Of a stretch of DNA of 64,000 bases, positions 1 to 19,810 are shown in pieces. The translations under genes were made by a program, and so were the position numbers. The stretch is from Piromyces finnis. Taxonomy: Eukaryota; Neocallimastigomycota; Neocallimastigomycetes; Neocallimastigales; Neocallimastigaceae. Location of the stretch: assembly GCA_002104945.1 (NCBI GenBank), contig MCFH01000007.1, positions 1,040,001-1,104,000 of the forward strand. The letters run 5' to 3'. Position 1 is the first letter of the stretch. The number at the start of each line of letters is the position of its first letter. The notes beneath the pieces were generated by a model. That model was not told the origin of the DNA, ran no database searches, and saw only the letters and a program-made list of their open reading frames with translations.

Positions 1-990
1 ATGAGTATAATTGAAATAACAAGAAATTTAAGTTTATTTTATACTAAATGATAAAAATAAGATTTATTAATATTATTTAATTACAATTCAAAAATCTACT
101 AACAAATTATAATAATATAATAATAATAATAATAATAATAATTATTATTATTTGTATAATTATTACTGTATCATTATATAGTAATAATATACACTACATT
201 AATTATTGCTGTATATATTATTTCATAATTAATAGTTAATATATATTTTGAATATTATTGTTATAATACACTTAACATTTAAATTTTGGTTTATAATTTT
301 TTAAGTATTATATTGTGAAAAACCTATTTTTATTTTATTGTGACATATTTTTATTTTTATAAGTCTTAAATCAATTAATGTAATTTTTAACAATCAAATA
401 TTTTTTTGTCTTTTTTTATTTTTTTTATTTTTATTTTATTACTATAATTTTTTTTAATAAATAAAAATATGAATTAAAAGCAAATACTATCAGTATTTTT
501 CAAATAAAATATAAGAAACTACATCTTTATTTTAGATAAGCATTAAATAAAATATTAAACTTTATATATATATAATTACAATATCCAAAAACCTGAAAAA
601 CGAAACGACATCATCAGAATTTTAAGCAATTTTTATTTAATATTATTTTGCATCTACTTTAGAAAATTTCTTTGAAAAAAAGTGATATATGTATACTAGA
701 GGAAAATAAATATTTTAAATAATAATTATTATTATTATTATTTTTTCATAAAAGAAAAAGAAAAAAAAAACATTTTACAAATATAGAATAGAATTATAAT
801 AATATAATCTTTATTAAAATAAAAAATATATATACAAATAAATAATAAATAATAAAAAAGAAACTGTAGAAGTAATTATTTATTTAGTTATAAAAAAATA
901 TAGAAGAAACAATAATATCTATTTAATAATTATCGAAAGAAAGTAACAAAAATCACAATAGCATATAAAGTTTTATTTATAAAACAAATT
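1..990. other. AT-rich intergenic, no gene seen
   Basis: About 1 kb of almost pure A/T with short ATA/TAA microsatellite runs (for example near 117-140). I see no open frame with amino-acid composition like the neighbouring genes and no tRNA-like GC-rich block. The right end should hold the promoter and 5' UTR of the pseudokinase gene starting at 991. Confidence 0.6.
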
Positions 991-3900
991 ATGGAGACAT
1001 CAAAAATTGGAACGCTGAATACACAAAATAATGAAGAAAATGACCTTTTTGCTGTAATTATTTCAAGCCTTTTTCATTTATACATAATTTGAAAATTCTT
1101 ATAAATATTTTCATATTAGTGAAAATTTCTATTAATTCAAATAATATTTTATTTTATTATATTGTATTATAATTATATTTATTTGAAATATAAAACCAAT
1201 ATATTTATTATATTTTCATCGAAAAAATAAAAATAAAAGAAAAAAAATGTTTTTATTACCACAACAAAATATTCGACAGATATAGCCCAATATGAATTAA
1301 TTAGTCCAATTGGTGGAGTAGATGATATATCTTATTTATATTTAGCTTTATATATACCAACAAATGAATTTGTTGCTCTAAAATATACTGATTTAACTAT
1401 TTCGGTAGATTTTGCATTAATACAAGAACTAGAAGTATGTTAATAATTATTCATTTCTTATATTCAGTATTCAGTAGAAATTATAGATATTATAAATAAA
1501 AATAGGTTTTATTAAATTAATAAAAGTTTAGAGGATTTTAAGAGAATTATATATGAAAATCTTTATTTTTTTTTTTTTTTGCTTATGTATAATATTAAAA
1601 TATTAAAATCATATATTTTTTTAATTATTAACTTAAATAGAATACTATAGTAAATACTCATTTATTAAAGCATCCCAATATTTTACCATATTATACTGAT
1701 TTTATCGAAAATGATCGATTATGGACAGTAACATATCCTATGAAAGCTGGTAAATAAAATTATTTTTGAAAAACTATATTAATGTATTAATATTTATAAA
1801 AAATTGAACCAATTTATTTCTAATATATTGAAATAAATTATATATTTTACATTTTTTTATAGGAGCTTGTTCTACTATATTAAAAGATTACTTTCCAGAT
1901 GGTTTTTCAGAAATGATGGCTTCATCCATTTTAAAAGAAGTATTAAAAGCTGTATATTATCTTCATAGCAATAACTTAGTTCATAAGTAAATAATAAAAT
2001 AGTATAATAATATATATTAATAATATATATTTAAATAAATAATTATTATTTTTATATAATAAAATCTATTTTGAAATTATTTTATCATTATTATTTAATT
2101 ACATCAATTCATATTTCATATGTATATAAAATATTAATTAGTGATATAAGAGCATCCAATATACTTTTAGATTTTAATGGTGATGTAAAGTTAACAGGAT
2201 ATCACCAATTATCATCATTAGTTGTTGGTGGAAAATTAAAAAAATCAATATTTACACCTATTGGCGATAATCATGAATGGGTTGCTCCCGAAATCATAGC
2301 ACAAAATACAAGTCATAATCATAAATCAGATATATATAGTATTGGTATTACTGCATTAGAGTTAGTATATAATAAAACACCTTTTGATGAGTGGCCATCA
2401 GCAAAGGTATTTAAAGCATTTTTTTATATCATAAAAACAATTTGAAATCTAGAAATATTAATTTTTTTCTTTCAAGATTTTATTAAGTAAAATCATGTAT
2501 GCCATTCCGATGATAAAATCCGAAAAGAGATTATCTAAAAATTTTTGGAGTTTTGTTAGTGCTTGTATAAGAAAAGACCCAAAAGAAAGGTATACAATAT
2601 AAAATAAAAATTATACATAATAAATTTGTTTACAGAAATTAAAATGTGATATCTATACAATTTTGATTATTTTTAAATATATATATTTAATTAGACCAGA
2701 TGTTATAGAATTATTAGAAATGCCATTTATTAAAAAAGCAAAAAGTATTCATTATATTGAATCAATATTGAAGAAGAGTGGAATAATTAATAAACATAGT
2801 ATGTATTATCTATAATTGATTAAATTTTAATTATATTTAAATTTTTTTTCTTTATTTTTGAAAAGTTATCGATATAAAATAAGTATTAATATAGTGAATA
2901 CTTTTTTTTTTATTTTTAATAATTTTATTAGCTGCTGCAATTGAATCAATGATGCAAAATATGGCTGAAATAACTGAGAAAGCACGTCAAGCCCAATGCT
3001 TAAATAATGAACGAACTAAAGCTTATAACGAAGAATTGAAACGACAGCAAATTATGGCAATCTTTTCATCTAATTACTCTTTTAATATTGATGGTTTAGA
3101 AACTACAGAAGGCAATGAAATGATAGAAGATAAAATGGATGCTGAACATAGTAACTCAATTGGAGTAATGGTTGATTTAGAAGGTGATAGTTCTATAGAT
3201 GTAGATTCTCGTCTTCAAAATCAATCATATCAAACATCAAAAACAGATCGAATTAGTATGCATACCTCAAATTCAATTATTTCTCAAAATCAACAACAAT
3301 CCCTATTTCAATCAAATAATCAACAATTAGTATATACAAATCCAAACTCTAGAACTATACCAAATTCCAAGTCTCAAACATCTTCTTTGAAATATATTTC
3401 TTCTCATTCATTAATTAAACCAGGATTGCAAGGACAAAATCAATCTGGCTCACATAGTTCTCAACAAATTAAACAAAGTAGACTTGTCGGTAGTAAATCT
3501 AATTCTATGATTATGAGTAAAAGTGAAGATTCCCGAAGTCGAATATTAAATAGTAAGTCCAATTCTATTTTAATGAATAATAAAAATGAAAATGAATCTA
3601 GAAGTAGGATGACAAGAATGAATTCAAAGCAAAGTTCTATATCAGTCATTAGTAATTCTCAAATAGCTTTTAGTAAACAAGGTTCTCAAAAAATTGTTGG
3701 TTCTGAAGTATTTGAGTTAGTAAGGGATGTAAGTGTGACTAGAGAAAAAAATAGTTCATATAATATTATTAAGGATAATTCAGGTCAACATTTAATAAAA
3801 GAGGAAGATGAAGAAGAAGTAAAAGCGTTAAATAATTTCATTAATAATTCCCCAGTTTATGTTAACTATCAAATATCGCAACCAAATATAATAAGTAAGA

Positions 3901-4343
3901 TAATAATATGATTATATTTTCATATATAAAAATTATAAATATAATATATATAAATTTTAATTTAATATGGAAGGATTATCTTATTTATTTTAATCTTAAT
4001 ATTTTTTTTTTCATTTTATTTAATATAATTGAAAGGTAAAGTACCACCATTAGAACCCGAAAGTAAAATTAATAATCATTCTACTCCATTATTAAAAGAA
4101 GAAAATGGAAAACCTACTAATAAGAAAAAAATGAATAAGAATACTGAAGGTAATAGAAGTTCAATTCTTGCTATTGGTAATCGTCTTAGTGGCATCATGG
4201 TGAATAGTAATTCTGATATAGATAATACCAGAATGAAAAAATCAGTATCTTTTACAGTATCCAAAAATGAATCAGTAAAAGAAGTAAATAATGATTCTAT
4301 TAATTATGATAGTATGATTTTAAAGACATCTGTTTTAAAATAA
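991..4343 (+). CDS. STRAD: STRAD-like STE20-family pseudokinase
   Basis: Nine-exon model: 991-1053, 1240-1434, 1641-1749, 1863-1986, 2142-2406, 2477-2589, 2695-2798, 2932-3894, 4036-4343; all phases close and give about 747 aa. Residues about 39-302 form a kinase fold resembling STRAD, the pseudokinase that activates LKB1 with MO25. Visible motifs: YELISPIGG at the N-lobe start without a glycine-rich GxGxxG loop; VALK (Lys69) retained; the HRD motif reads H-N-D (163-165) followed by IRASN; the DFG position reads G-Y-H (183-185) after VKLT; APE is present (212-214), then KSDIYSIGITALEL. Loss of DFG predicts no normal metal-dependent catalysis. Residues about 325-747 are a Ser/Asn/Gln-rich tail. 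The 3' splice site of intron 1 (before 1240) is the weakest junction; the start ATG is the first in-frame one that splices in phase. STRAD rather than a generic STE20 kinase is inferred from the motif pattern. Confidence 0.82.
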
Positions 4344-4727
4344 TTTAAGAATTATCAACCATATTTTATTTTTATTTAATATAGTTATGTTTTAATAGAA
4401 TTTTTATTTTCTATTATTTTTAAATTTTAATTATAAAATATCATTCTTTCATTTTATATTTTATATTTAGTATTTAGTATTTATGTGATTTTTAAAAACT
4501 GAATTTAAATTTATGATTATATAGATCTATATATAAATGTATAAAAAAATCTATTAGTTTCTATAAATAATATAAATAAAAAAGAAGATAAATATATAAT
4601 TTAGAATATAAAACATTAATATTAAAACAATTATTGTTGGTTATATTTTACTATTTTATTTTATTAATTATTTATATTTTATTTATAATTATTGTTGTTA
4701 TGTATATATTTATTTTTAATAATAATA

Positions 4728-4770
<43 letters not shown>

Positions 4771-6528
4771 AATACTATTAAAAGAATAATATAATAGTAT
4801 CATTAAAAAATAATAATATTATTTGGTGATATTTAATCTAACATTTACTATATTTCCATAGAATTTATTATTAATGCTTTTTCTTTCTAATAATTTATAA
4901 ATGACTTTATAAAATCATTTATTTTTTAAAACAAAAAAAAAAAACATACAACAAAAAAAAAATATGAATCTATAAATATAAAAATTCTATGGCTAGATTC
5001 TTATTATTGTAAGTAAACTTTCTTTCTTTTTTTTTCACATTATAATTTTTGTTGTTTTAATAATAAAGGATTATATATTTGATTTTTTAATAATTGTTAG
5101 TACAGAAAAAAAGAAAAAAAATAATATCAAATTATTTTCCTCATTTATTATTTATTTGTTTAATAACAATATCTATTTTTCCCTTTTTTTTTTTTTTTTT
5201 TCCATTTTATACTTTTTAACAAAACATTATATTTGTTATTTGTTATTTATAATTTTTTTTTTTCTTTTTCTTCGTAAATTAAATAATAATAAGATGGAAT
5301 AAGAAACAGAATAAAATTTAATTTTTTTTATTTAATTTTAAAATGTTCCTATTTAACAAAAATAGATAAAGCAAAATGGTATATATAAACATAACAATAA
5401 CAAAAACAATAAAAAACTTATCGATAATGTTGATAATGTTAATATTCTATATTACTTATCTATTTTTTTTTTTGGTTGAATTTCTTAAAATAAATTATTA
5501 TAATTTATTATCATAAAAATATTAATACAATATATTCTATCCATAGAGAAAATACTTCTTTATGAGGGTTGAAAAACTCTACTAAATATTTTATATTTTT
5601 AGTAAAATTTTATTAAAAAGACGTAAAATTATAATTGTAAATAAATGCATTAATAAATATTTTATTATTATTATTATATTATTTACTAATTATTTATTAA
5701 AAAATTATATAATGTTGATAATATTATAATACTACTATCAATTCTATTAATGAATTGTTGCAGTTGTTGAAACATAAGTATATTATTGTTAAAAAACTGC
5801 TATTTATATTGAAATTATTTCCAAAATTAAATTGATATTAACTAAAAATTAAAAGTATTTTTTTATTTTTTATGCTTATATTTCTAACTTTTATTTTATC
5901 TATTCTTATTTACTATTATTATTATTATATTTAATTTGTTGGAATTATTACTTTTAAAATATATTATTTTTTGAAATAAAAACATTTTTTGAAGTTTTTA
6001 TAATTTTTTTTTTTTTTTGATAGGAACTTTATTATTTTGAAGTTTTCCCTTTAGTTCTTTAGTTTTTATTGTGTATTAATTTTCTTTTTATAATTTTTAA
6101 AATAATGCTTGTTGATTTCTATTAATTGATTTATTAGTTTGTTCTATTAATCAATTATAATATTATTACTACTTATTACTTATTCTTATAATTTCTTAAT
6201 TCATATATATATATATTTTTTTTGCCGCTAATTTCTGAAGAAAATGCTTTAAATAGGTAAATTAAATAATAATAAGAATGATTGAAAAAAATAATACTTA
6301 AAACCCTTATTTTCTATTTTTACTATCCATCTATTATTTTTATATATTAAAATAATTTATGATAATAAGTACTATTTTATTGTTGTAGTTGATTTTAAGG
6401 GTTTTACTTTTTTTATCAATTTTTTTTTTATTTCTTTTTACTATAAATATTATATTTTCTAAATTGATTATATTGATTAAAAGGCGTTCCAAATATTTAA
6501 TATATTAAAATATAAATATATAAATTAA
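4344..6528. other. Convergent intergenic region with poly-T tract
   Basis: Lies between the 3' ends of two convergent genes, so it should contain both 3' UTRs and termination signals. It holds a 36-base T run at 4731-4766 and other A/T homopolymers. No supported coding region was found on either strand. Confidence 0.55.
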
Positions 6529-8646
6529 TTATATTAAGACAGTTTCGTCATCAAAAGATATATCATCTAAATTGAAATCTTCATCTTCATCTTCATCTAA
6601 ATCTAAATCTGATAAATTTAATTCATTTAAAATATCATCCAGGTTTTCACTGTTAACATTACTCGATTCACTTAATGAATCTAATTCACTTAAATCGAGA
6701 ATATCATTAAGAGTATCATCTAATAATGAAATTTGCTCCAAAGTGGTAGAAACTTCAGTACTAGGATTAACCTCACTTAACATTGTTCTTTCCTTTACAT
6801 CATTTTTTAATAATTTTGTGTTGCTTAATTCTTCTTTATCAACTTCTTTTTGTGACATTTCAAAATTAGATTTTTTATCATTTCCATTTATTGATACAGT
6901 TGAAATTTCTAAATTACTTTTAACATCGGCTATTTCTTCTTCATCAACTTCTAGAATACTAGAATAACGCCTATGTATTTTTTTTAATGCTTTATCTTGC
7001 CGTTGAGTTAAAACATTCAACTTATAGCGAAGTTTATTTAATTCGATTTCATTTGCAGAAGCTACATCTACGAGTTTTGTATGTCTATTTTCTATTTCTT
7101 CTCTTGCTTGCCTGTGATTTTCAACTTTCCTATTTAATAAATCGATTTCACGCTTAGAAAGATCATTTAATTTAGTTGATTTATCTAATTTTTTCTTTAA
7201 TTCTATAATTTCCTCATTTTTTTTTTTCAACTCTTTTTCTAACATAGCTAATCTTTGTAATTCATCAGATGAATTTTTAGGCATCTGTTGTTCATTAATT
7301 GAATCTGACGTTGATATATCTTTACTTTTTATTTCATTCATTATTATTAATGGCGATTCAACTTTTGTTTTTTCTTCTTCGCTGTCTTCATCATCATTTC
7401 TATCGAAAGTGAAGCTTTGTTCATTCATTTTTAAGGTGATTAATTCATTTCTTAGCATATCTGAGTAAGCTTTTGAATGTTCAAGTTCACGGGTAGTCTC
7501 AGAAAGTTTATTTTGAAGAGATTCAATTTCCAATTTTAGATTCTTAATTACAGTAAGTTCTAATTCCTCGATAGCTTGCTTTTTTGCTTGTTCAATTTCA
7601 TTTTCTCTTACTTTTTCTAATTTATATTGATATTGCTCTAAATCCTGTTTTATTTGATTAATTTGTTGTAATTTTTGCTTATAAATTCGTTGACTATTTT
7701 CAAGTTCAGCTTGCATAATATGGGTTCGACTTTCTTTTAAAGGGGAAATTGAGCCAGAATTATATAATCTTGAACTTCTATTTGGATGTCTTACTTCTAA
7801 TGAACTTTTACTTCTTGGGGGTATATAAGAATTAGTATTTGGATGAAAGTTTGAAGACCTCATAGAAAAAATACTATCATGATCATCATCTATAAAACTA
7901 TCATATTTTTCATCAAAAATACTGTTTGGGAGAGAATTAATTGAATATAAAGATCTTGCGTAAGAAACATCAATATTATTATCTATGTCAAAAGTACTAC
8001 TAAATGATGCATGTCTACTACCACGTCCTCTTTTATAAGCTGGATTTGGGCTTGAATTTGGAGAATAACCTACTACACTTGAAGAAGAACTTACAGCAGA
8101 AGAGGCTGACATTAATTCTAATTTTTCTTTCCATTGACTCATTCGCAATTGAATACGTTGAGTTCTTTGTTCCGGAGAATTATAAGAAAGTTCTTGCGCA
8201 CCTTTATGATATGAATGTGTGTATTTAGATTTATTTACAGAATTGTCATCAGAAGAATGGATGTCCCAATTATCGATATGTGGAATGGTTTCTAATTGTG
8301 AAATCGATATCATATCATTACCATTATCAAAAGATGGAGTTGGAGTGGATGAAGGTGATGATACAGAATCATTTTGTTTTTGATATTGTTGTTGTTGTTT
8401 TTGCCATATTATGACATTGTGATGAAGGGATGGTATAGCTGTATCTTTTGGACTTATAATGGTTGTAGCTTGGTTTGATGATTCGCTAAAATATGCAGAA
8501 TCTGTTGCTGTTATTTGTGACATTCTTTTATTTTTATCATAATTAACGATTTCATCTTCATCATCAGATAGGAATGATAATTCATCTGGTTTACGTTGAT
8601 GATATTTCATTTGATTTTGTGGATTACTTTCATAAAAAGTTATCAT
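6529..8646 (-). CDS. 705-aa coiled-coil protein of unknown function
   Basis: Single uninterrupted frame from ATG at 8646 to TAA at 6529. I do not recognise the family. The N-terminal 300 residues are Ser/Asn-rich and low complexity, with a short poly-Ser patch (about residues 186-192) and a basic/aromatic stretch. About residues 308-590 are a strong coiled coil rich in E/K/Q/L with heptad-like spacing. The last 60 residues are very acidic with repeated L-x-x-L and D-L-D patterns. No signal peptide or membrane segment is visible. Architecture suggests a cytoskeletal, scaffold or motor-adaptor role, but that is only inference. The gene is intron-poor compared with its neighbours and is convergent with the pseudokinase gene. 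Confidence 0.8.
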   Translation of the reverse strand: MITFYESNPQNQMKYHQRKPDELSFLSDDEDEIVNYDKNKRMSQITATDSAYFSESSNQATTIISPKDTAIPSLHHNVIIWQKQQQQYQKQNDSVSSPSSTPTPSFDNGNDMISISQLETIPHIDNWDIHSSDDNSVNKSKYTHSYHKGAQELSYNSPEQRTQRIQLRMSQWKEKLELMSASSAVSSSSSVVGYSPNSSPNPAYKRGRGSRHASFSSTFDIDNNIDVSYARSLYSINSLPNSIFDEKYDSFIDDDHDSIFSMRSSNFHPNTNSYIPPRSKSSLEVRHPNRSSRLYNSGSISPLKESRTHIMQAELENSQRIYKQKLQQINQIKQDLEQYQYKLEKVRENEIEQAKKQAIEELELTVIKNLKLEIESLQNKLSETTRELEHSKAYSDMLRNELITLKMNEQSFTFDRNDDEDSEEEKTKVESPLIIMNEIKSKDISTSDSINEQQMPKNSSDELQRLAMLEKELKKKNEEIIELKKKLDKSTKLNDLSKREIDLLNRKVENHRQAREEIENRHTKLVDVASANEIELNKLRYKLNVLTQRQDKALKKIHRRYSSILEVDEEEIADVKSNLEISTVSINGNDKKSNFEMSQKEVDKEELSNTKLLKNDVKERTMLSEVNPSTEVSTTLEQISLLDDTLNDILDLSELDSLSESSNVNSENLDDILNELNLSDLDLDEDEDEDFNLDDISFDDETVLI

Positions 8647-11384
8647 TTTTAATATTTAATTTACACTTTATATATATTTTAATATATTTCTAATTTCATA
8701 GATTCACACTTTTAAAAATTTAAAAATATTTGATCTTTTGTTACTACTAGTATTATTTTAAATATACATATCTTTGCATTATTAATAAGACAATATATTT
8801 TTATACTAATAATGAGTGATTTATATAAATTTCAAATGATAATTAAATGATATATATTTATGAAAAAAAAAAAAAAACGTGAATGAATTCGAAAAGTATT
8901 TACGTTAGAAACAATTAATTATAAAAAATAATAACTTTTGAAGGTTATAATTAAAACAATAGTCTAATTAGTTGATAATAATCAAAACTTATTTTTAAAA
9001 ATTATTAATGAAAATTAAAATTATTGATAATATTATTATTAATTAAATATTATTTTTAATTGTAAGATTATTTTATTAAATTATAATTTAATCGTGTTAG
9101 ATAGTAATACTGATTGTTGATATTTATTAAATAAACATATTATTCTTCTTTATCTTTTATCGATTAATATAAGAAATTACTATTTTTTAATATTTATATA
9201 TTTAATGGTATCTATCAATTTTTTTGCTTTTTTCACTAAGAACTATCTATCACATAAAATCAATTAATCAATTTCCTTTTTTATTCTTAAGATCTAAAAG
9301 ATATAAAATTTCTTCATTAGTAATTTTTTTTCTACTAACATTATACTTCCAGATTTTAAAATTATTGATATATTTAATATTTAATAGAATAATTTTATAT
9401 ACATAAAACGAATAATATATGATAAATATTTTTATTATTATACTATTATTTACTAATAAATATTGTAATATATTAATAATATATTACAATATTTATATAT
9501 TGGTTTTAATCCACTTTTTTTAACTATAATTTTATAAACACTAATAGATTTAAAATTAAATACTATGAACAAATAAAAATGGAAATATTTTTCATATATT
9601 TATATTATAAGTATATAATATAAATATAATAAGTATATTAATTTAACTTTTTGTTTAATTTATGAATATTACATTAAAAATGTATAAATTAAATAATTCT
9701 GTGTTACGCAAAGTAATTGTTAGAAATAAAGTTCATATTAAAATCAATATATTAGAAATTAAATATATGCTATTTATGTGTGGCTTATAACAATATAATG
9801 TTTACGTAATAGACAATGTACTTATATAAATGTACTAAAATATAGTGTAATTAATTAATATAATTAATTAATATATTTATATTATATATTAACAAAGTTA
9901 AATAATAATTAATTAACAATTATTAACAATATTTATAAAAATATAGTAAATTGTGAAGCACAATTTTTGAAGTTGTGTCAAATAATATATTTAACAATAA
10001 TCTTTTGATATAATATCTAAATATATATTACCAATTTAATCGAACATTGTACAACAATATATATCAAATAAAATCCATTTAAAAATTTAGTTTAAAAATG
10101 TCAATAAGAGTTTATTTTATTTTCATTTACTTGAAAAATTGCTAATTGAGCCAATAAATACTCACTAAATATTATGAAGATTAAACTTTAATGATAATTA
10201 AAATAAATAGAAAAAGCTTCAAAAAAAATAAAAAAAAAAAGGCAGAAAATGAAGAAAAAGTATTGAAAGACCAAAATTAAAATAAAGGTTTTAATTAGTT
10301 TGATAAATTAATATAATATTATTTATTAATATAGTGGAAAAGAAAGTAATCAATTAATTAATAAGGGCATTAATATTCAATTCAGTAAGATAGTAGCAAA
10401 TTAGTATATTTTTAATTAAATATATATTATATATTTAATAATAATCTATTATCATTTTTATATAGTTTATTAACCCTTGCATTATTCATATTTTTATATA
10501 TTAATTTTAGTAAAAAAATAGGAACAAGGATTAATGGATTATTACAAAGCAAAAAAAAAAAAGGCATGGAAAAAATTTTTAATATATTTATATTTTTATG
10601 ACACAAAATTAAAAAATTTTTTTTAAATAATAAAAAACATAATTTTACATAACTTGTCTCCCGTTTAATGATATTGAATTAAAATATATATCTTTTGAAA
10701 TAAAGCTTCTTTTATTCAAAAATATAAAAATAAATTTACTATCTTTTATAGGAAGAATAAAATAATACATTGTTAATAATTTTCATGTAAGGTTTATAAA
10801 AAAAAATACTAAAAAAAATATTTTAACAAAGGATGAAATTCCTTATTAATTATTTCAAACAAAAAATAAAAATAATATATTTTGATTTTTAATTAATCCT
10901 ATAAAAGGAAATTTAGAATATTAAAGATAATTATTGTCTAATAAAAACAAGTAAGAATTTTTAATGAATAAAATATATTAAATGGTATATTTAATAAATT
11001 ATTTAGACAATATAATTGATATATTTTTAAATAGGTTTATATAATAGTTAAGGTTAAATTTAAAATATAATAATAAATACATATAATTTATTAATAAAAT
11101 TTTAGTAGTGATCATTAAAAAATATCAACATATATTATATGGTTTATATATATATATTATGAAGTAGTTAATTAAAACTTTTGTATTATAAAAATATAAA
11201 AGCAATGTCAAATTAAAAATAATAAAAACCATATACTTTTAAAAGAAAAAGATGCTTTATAATGAAGATATTGGATTTTTAACGATTTTTGAATGCCCAC
11301 TATTTAAAAATAGATATAAATTTAGAATTAAAATAAAACTAATATTTAATGATAAAATTATTAATAATTGAATTTATAAAATAA
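8647..11384. other. 2.7-kb gene-free AT-rich intergenic region
   Basis: Upstream of the 705-aa gene and downstream of RAD50. I found no convincing ORF, tRNA or transposon fragment. The only structured item is a perfect 18-bp inverted repeat at 9458-9494, listed separately. Confidence 0.55.
9458..9494. repeat. Perfect 18-bp inverted repeat, 1-nt spacer
   Basis: Left arm 9458-9475 is the exact reverse complement of right arm 9477-9494, with a single A between. Both arms are A/T except for one G:C pair. It could form a hairpin or cruciform, or be a coincidence of composition. Confidence 0.55.
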
Positions 11385-18274
<6,890 letters not shown>

Positions 18275-19041
18275 TTTTATCTAATTATAAAATTAAAATT
18301 AAAAATAAAAATAAAATAAAATAAAATAAAATAAAGATTATATAAAATAAAAAAATGAAATAAAAAATAATAGAAATTCTAAAAAAATTAAATTTTTTCA
18401 TTATAATTAAAATAATGGTATAATTATTTTGTTATATTTGTTTTTAATCTAACCCTTATAAATATAGAATTTAAATAATAATAAGCATAACTTCAATAAC
18501 TTCAGATAATTTTAACTAAAGCTTATCCATACTTATATAATTGTGTTGAGTAGTTTCAATATGACAAAAATTTGAAGTTTAAATATTTTTTTATTTACAT
18601 TACGATGATTATTTACTCGATTACAATTTAGGGAATAGTTAAAAAATTAAAATTTTATTTAGGGTATTTATCATTTTATTAATATTTCAATTTTACCTAC
18701 TCAACTTATTTTTAAGAGATAGATATAATCATTAAATTATCAAGTAATAAATAAAATCTAAATAAATAAAAAAAATATAATAATAAAAGTATGTATTGAT
18801 ATATTGATATAGCTAAAAATAAAAATAAGAAATTATGTTCGAAACTCGAATCTACATACTTGTGATATAATTACTAATAGAATATGTATAACAATATTGT
18901 TTCACTACTTATAGAATAGACAGACAATATAGATTTCATTAAATTTCCAAAAATATATTACAATACAACTATTTATATTTATATTATAATTTGTGTTATT
19001 ACTAGTTTGTATTGATGAAAATGGAGCTGATTATATCCTTG
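18275..19041. other. RAD50 upstream region, no gene seen
   Basis: AT-rich DNA upstream of the RAD50 start codon, presumably carrying its promoter and 5' UTR. I could not support any gene or RNA here. The leftmost retrotransposon-derived 3' end begins at its right boundary. Confidence 0.5.
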
Positions 19042-19240
19042 TTTTTTTTTTAATTTATGTGCTTAAGACTTTAATATGATACATTGTATTTAAAAATAAA
19101 CTTTAAATTTTATTTTTTAGTTTATAATTAAGATACTTATTTTTTATTCACTTATGTTTAATTAGAAATTAAAAAATAAAATTTGAATATATAATGTATT
19201 TTAATTAAAGTAAAAATGTCATGTCTTTACACTATGTTAT
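19042..19240 (-). mobile_element. Highly diverged LINE 3'-UTR relic
   Basis: A short T run (19042-19051, the poly-A tail on the minus strand) is followed by sequence matching the shared 3' UTR of the longer element. The best stretch is about 19188-19230, which parallels 20820-20870 (tataatgtatt then taattaaagta). The match is patchy, so this is an old copy. Confidence 0.5.
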
Positions 19241-19251
19241 TGTATCAATTA

Positions 19252-19320
19252 TTTTTTTTTTTAACTGCAGCAAATATTTTTAAACCTTTAATATTATTTT
19301 AATTAAAATTATAATTTTAT
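19252..19320 (-). mobile_element. Diverged LINE 3'-end relic
   Basis: An 11-T run (19252-19262) precedes aactgcagcaaatattttt, closely matching the aacggcatcaaatatttt that follows the T runs at 20353 and 20691. Similarity continues to about 19320 and is then lost at a heptamer repeat. It is the same 3' terminus in the same minus orientation. Confidence 0.65.
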
Positions 19321-19333
19321 TTTTTTTTCGACT

Positions 19334-19445
19334 AAATAAATAATAAATAATAAATAATAAATAATAAATAATAAATAATAAATAATAAATAATAAATAAT
19401 AAATAATAAATAATAAATAATAAATAATAAATAATAAATAATAAT
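19334..19445. repeat. 7-bp tandem repeat, about 16 copies
   Basis: A near-perfect array of the unit taaataa (any rotation). It begins where similarity of the 19252 relic to the LINE 3' UTR stops, at about the place where intact copies carry an A-rich, TAAAA-like stretch. It probably expanded from that A-rich segment. A 60-aa frame across it is an artefact. Confidence 0.85.
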
Positions 19446-19810
19446 AGAACATGAGTATATAAAAACTGAACCTATCAAAAAGTAGCTTCATTGAGCTACT
19501 AATGATAGGGATTGTTATAGTAAGAAAAGCTGCGAGACTCTCTACATATAGAACATGAAACCTGATAAACTATAAAGCTGTTCATTCAAATGTCTTTGTT
19601 CCGCCTTATTGATTTGTAGCTTATCATAAGCTAAAGTTCCATCAAGAAGAAACGTAAAAATATAGTTATAAATAATTTTTCTTACTTCCATTTCAGAGAA
19701 TAAGTAAGCAATGAATTAATTTTTGTATTTATTATGAAAAAGGGTAAAAATATCGTCAAGAAAGTTAAGTGAAGAAGTTCAGTATAAAAAAATGTAGAAC
19801 ATTCAAAAAT

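Noticed and set aside
8647-11384. tRNA or small RNA genes in the gene desert
   Set aside because: I looked for GC-richer cloverleaf-like blocks and box A/B-like motifs and found none convincing; a tRNAscan or Infernal run would be decisive.
19309-19491. 60-aa minus-strand ORF with a repeated YYLLFII pattern
   Set aside because: It is a translation of the 7-bp tandem repeat and has no other coding feature.
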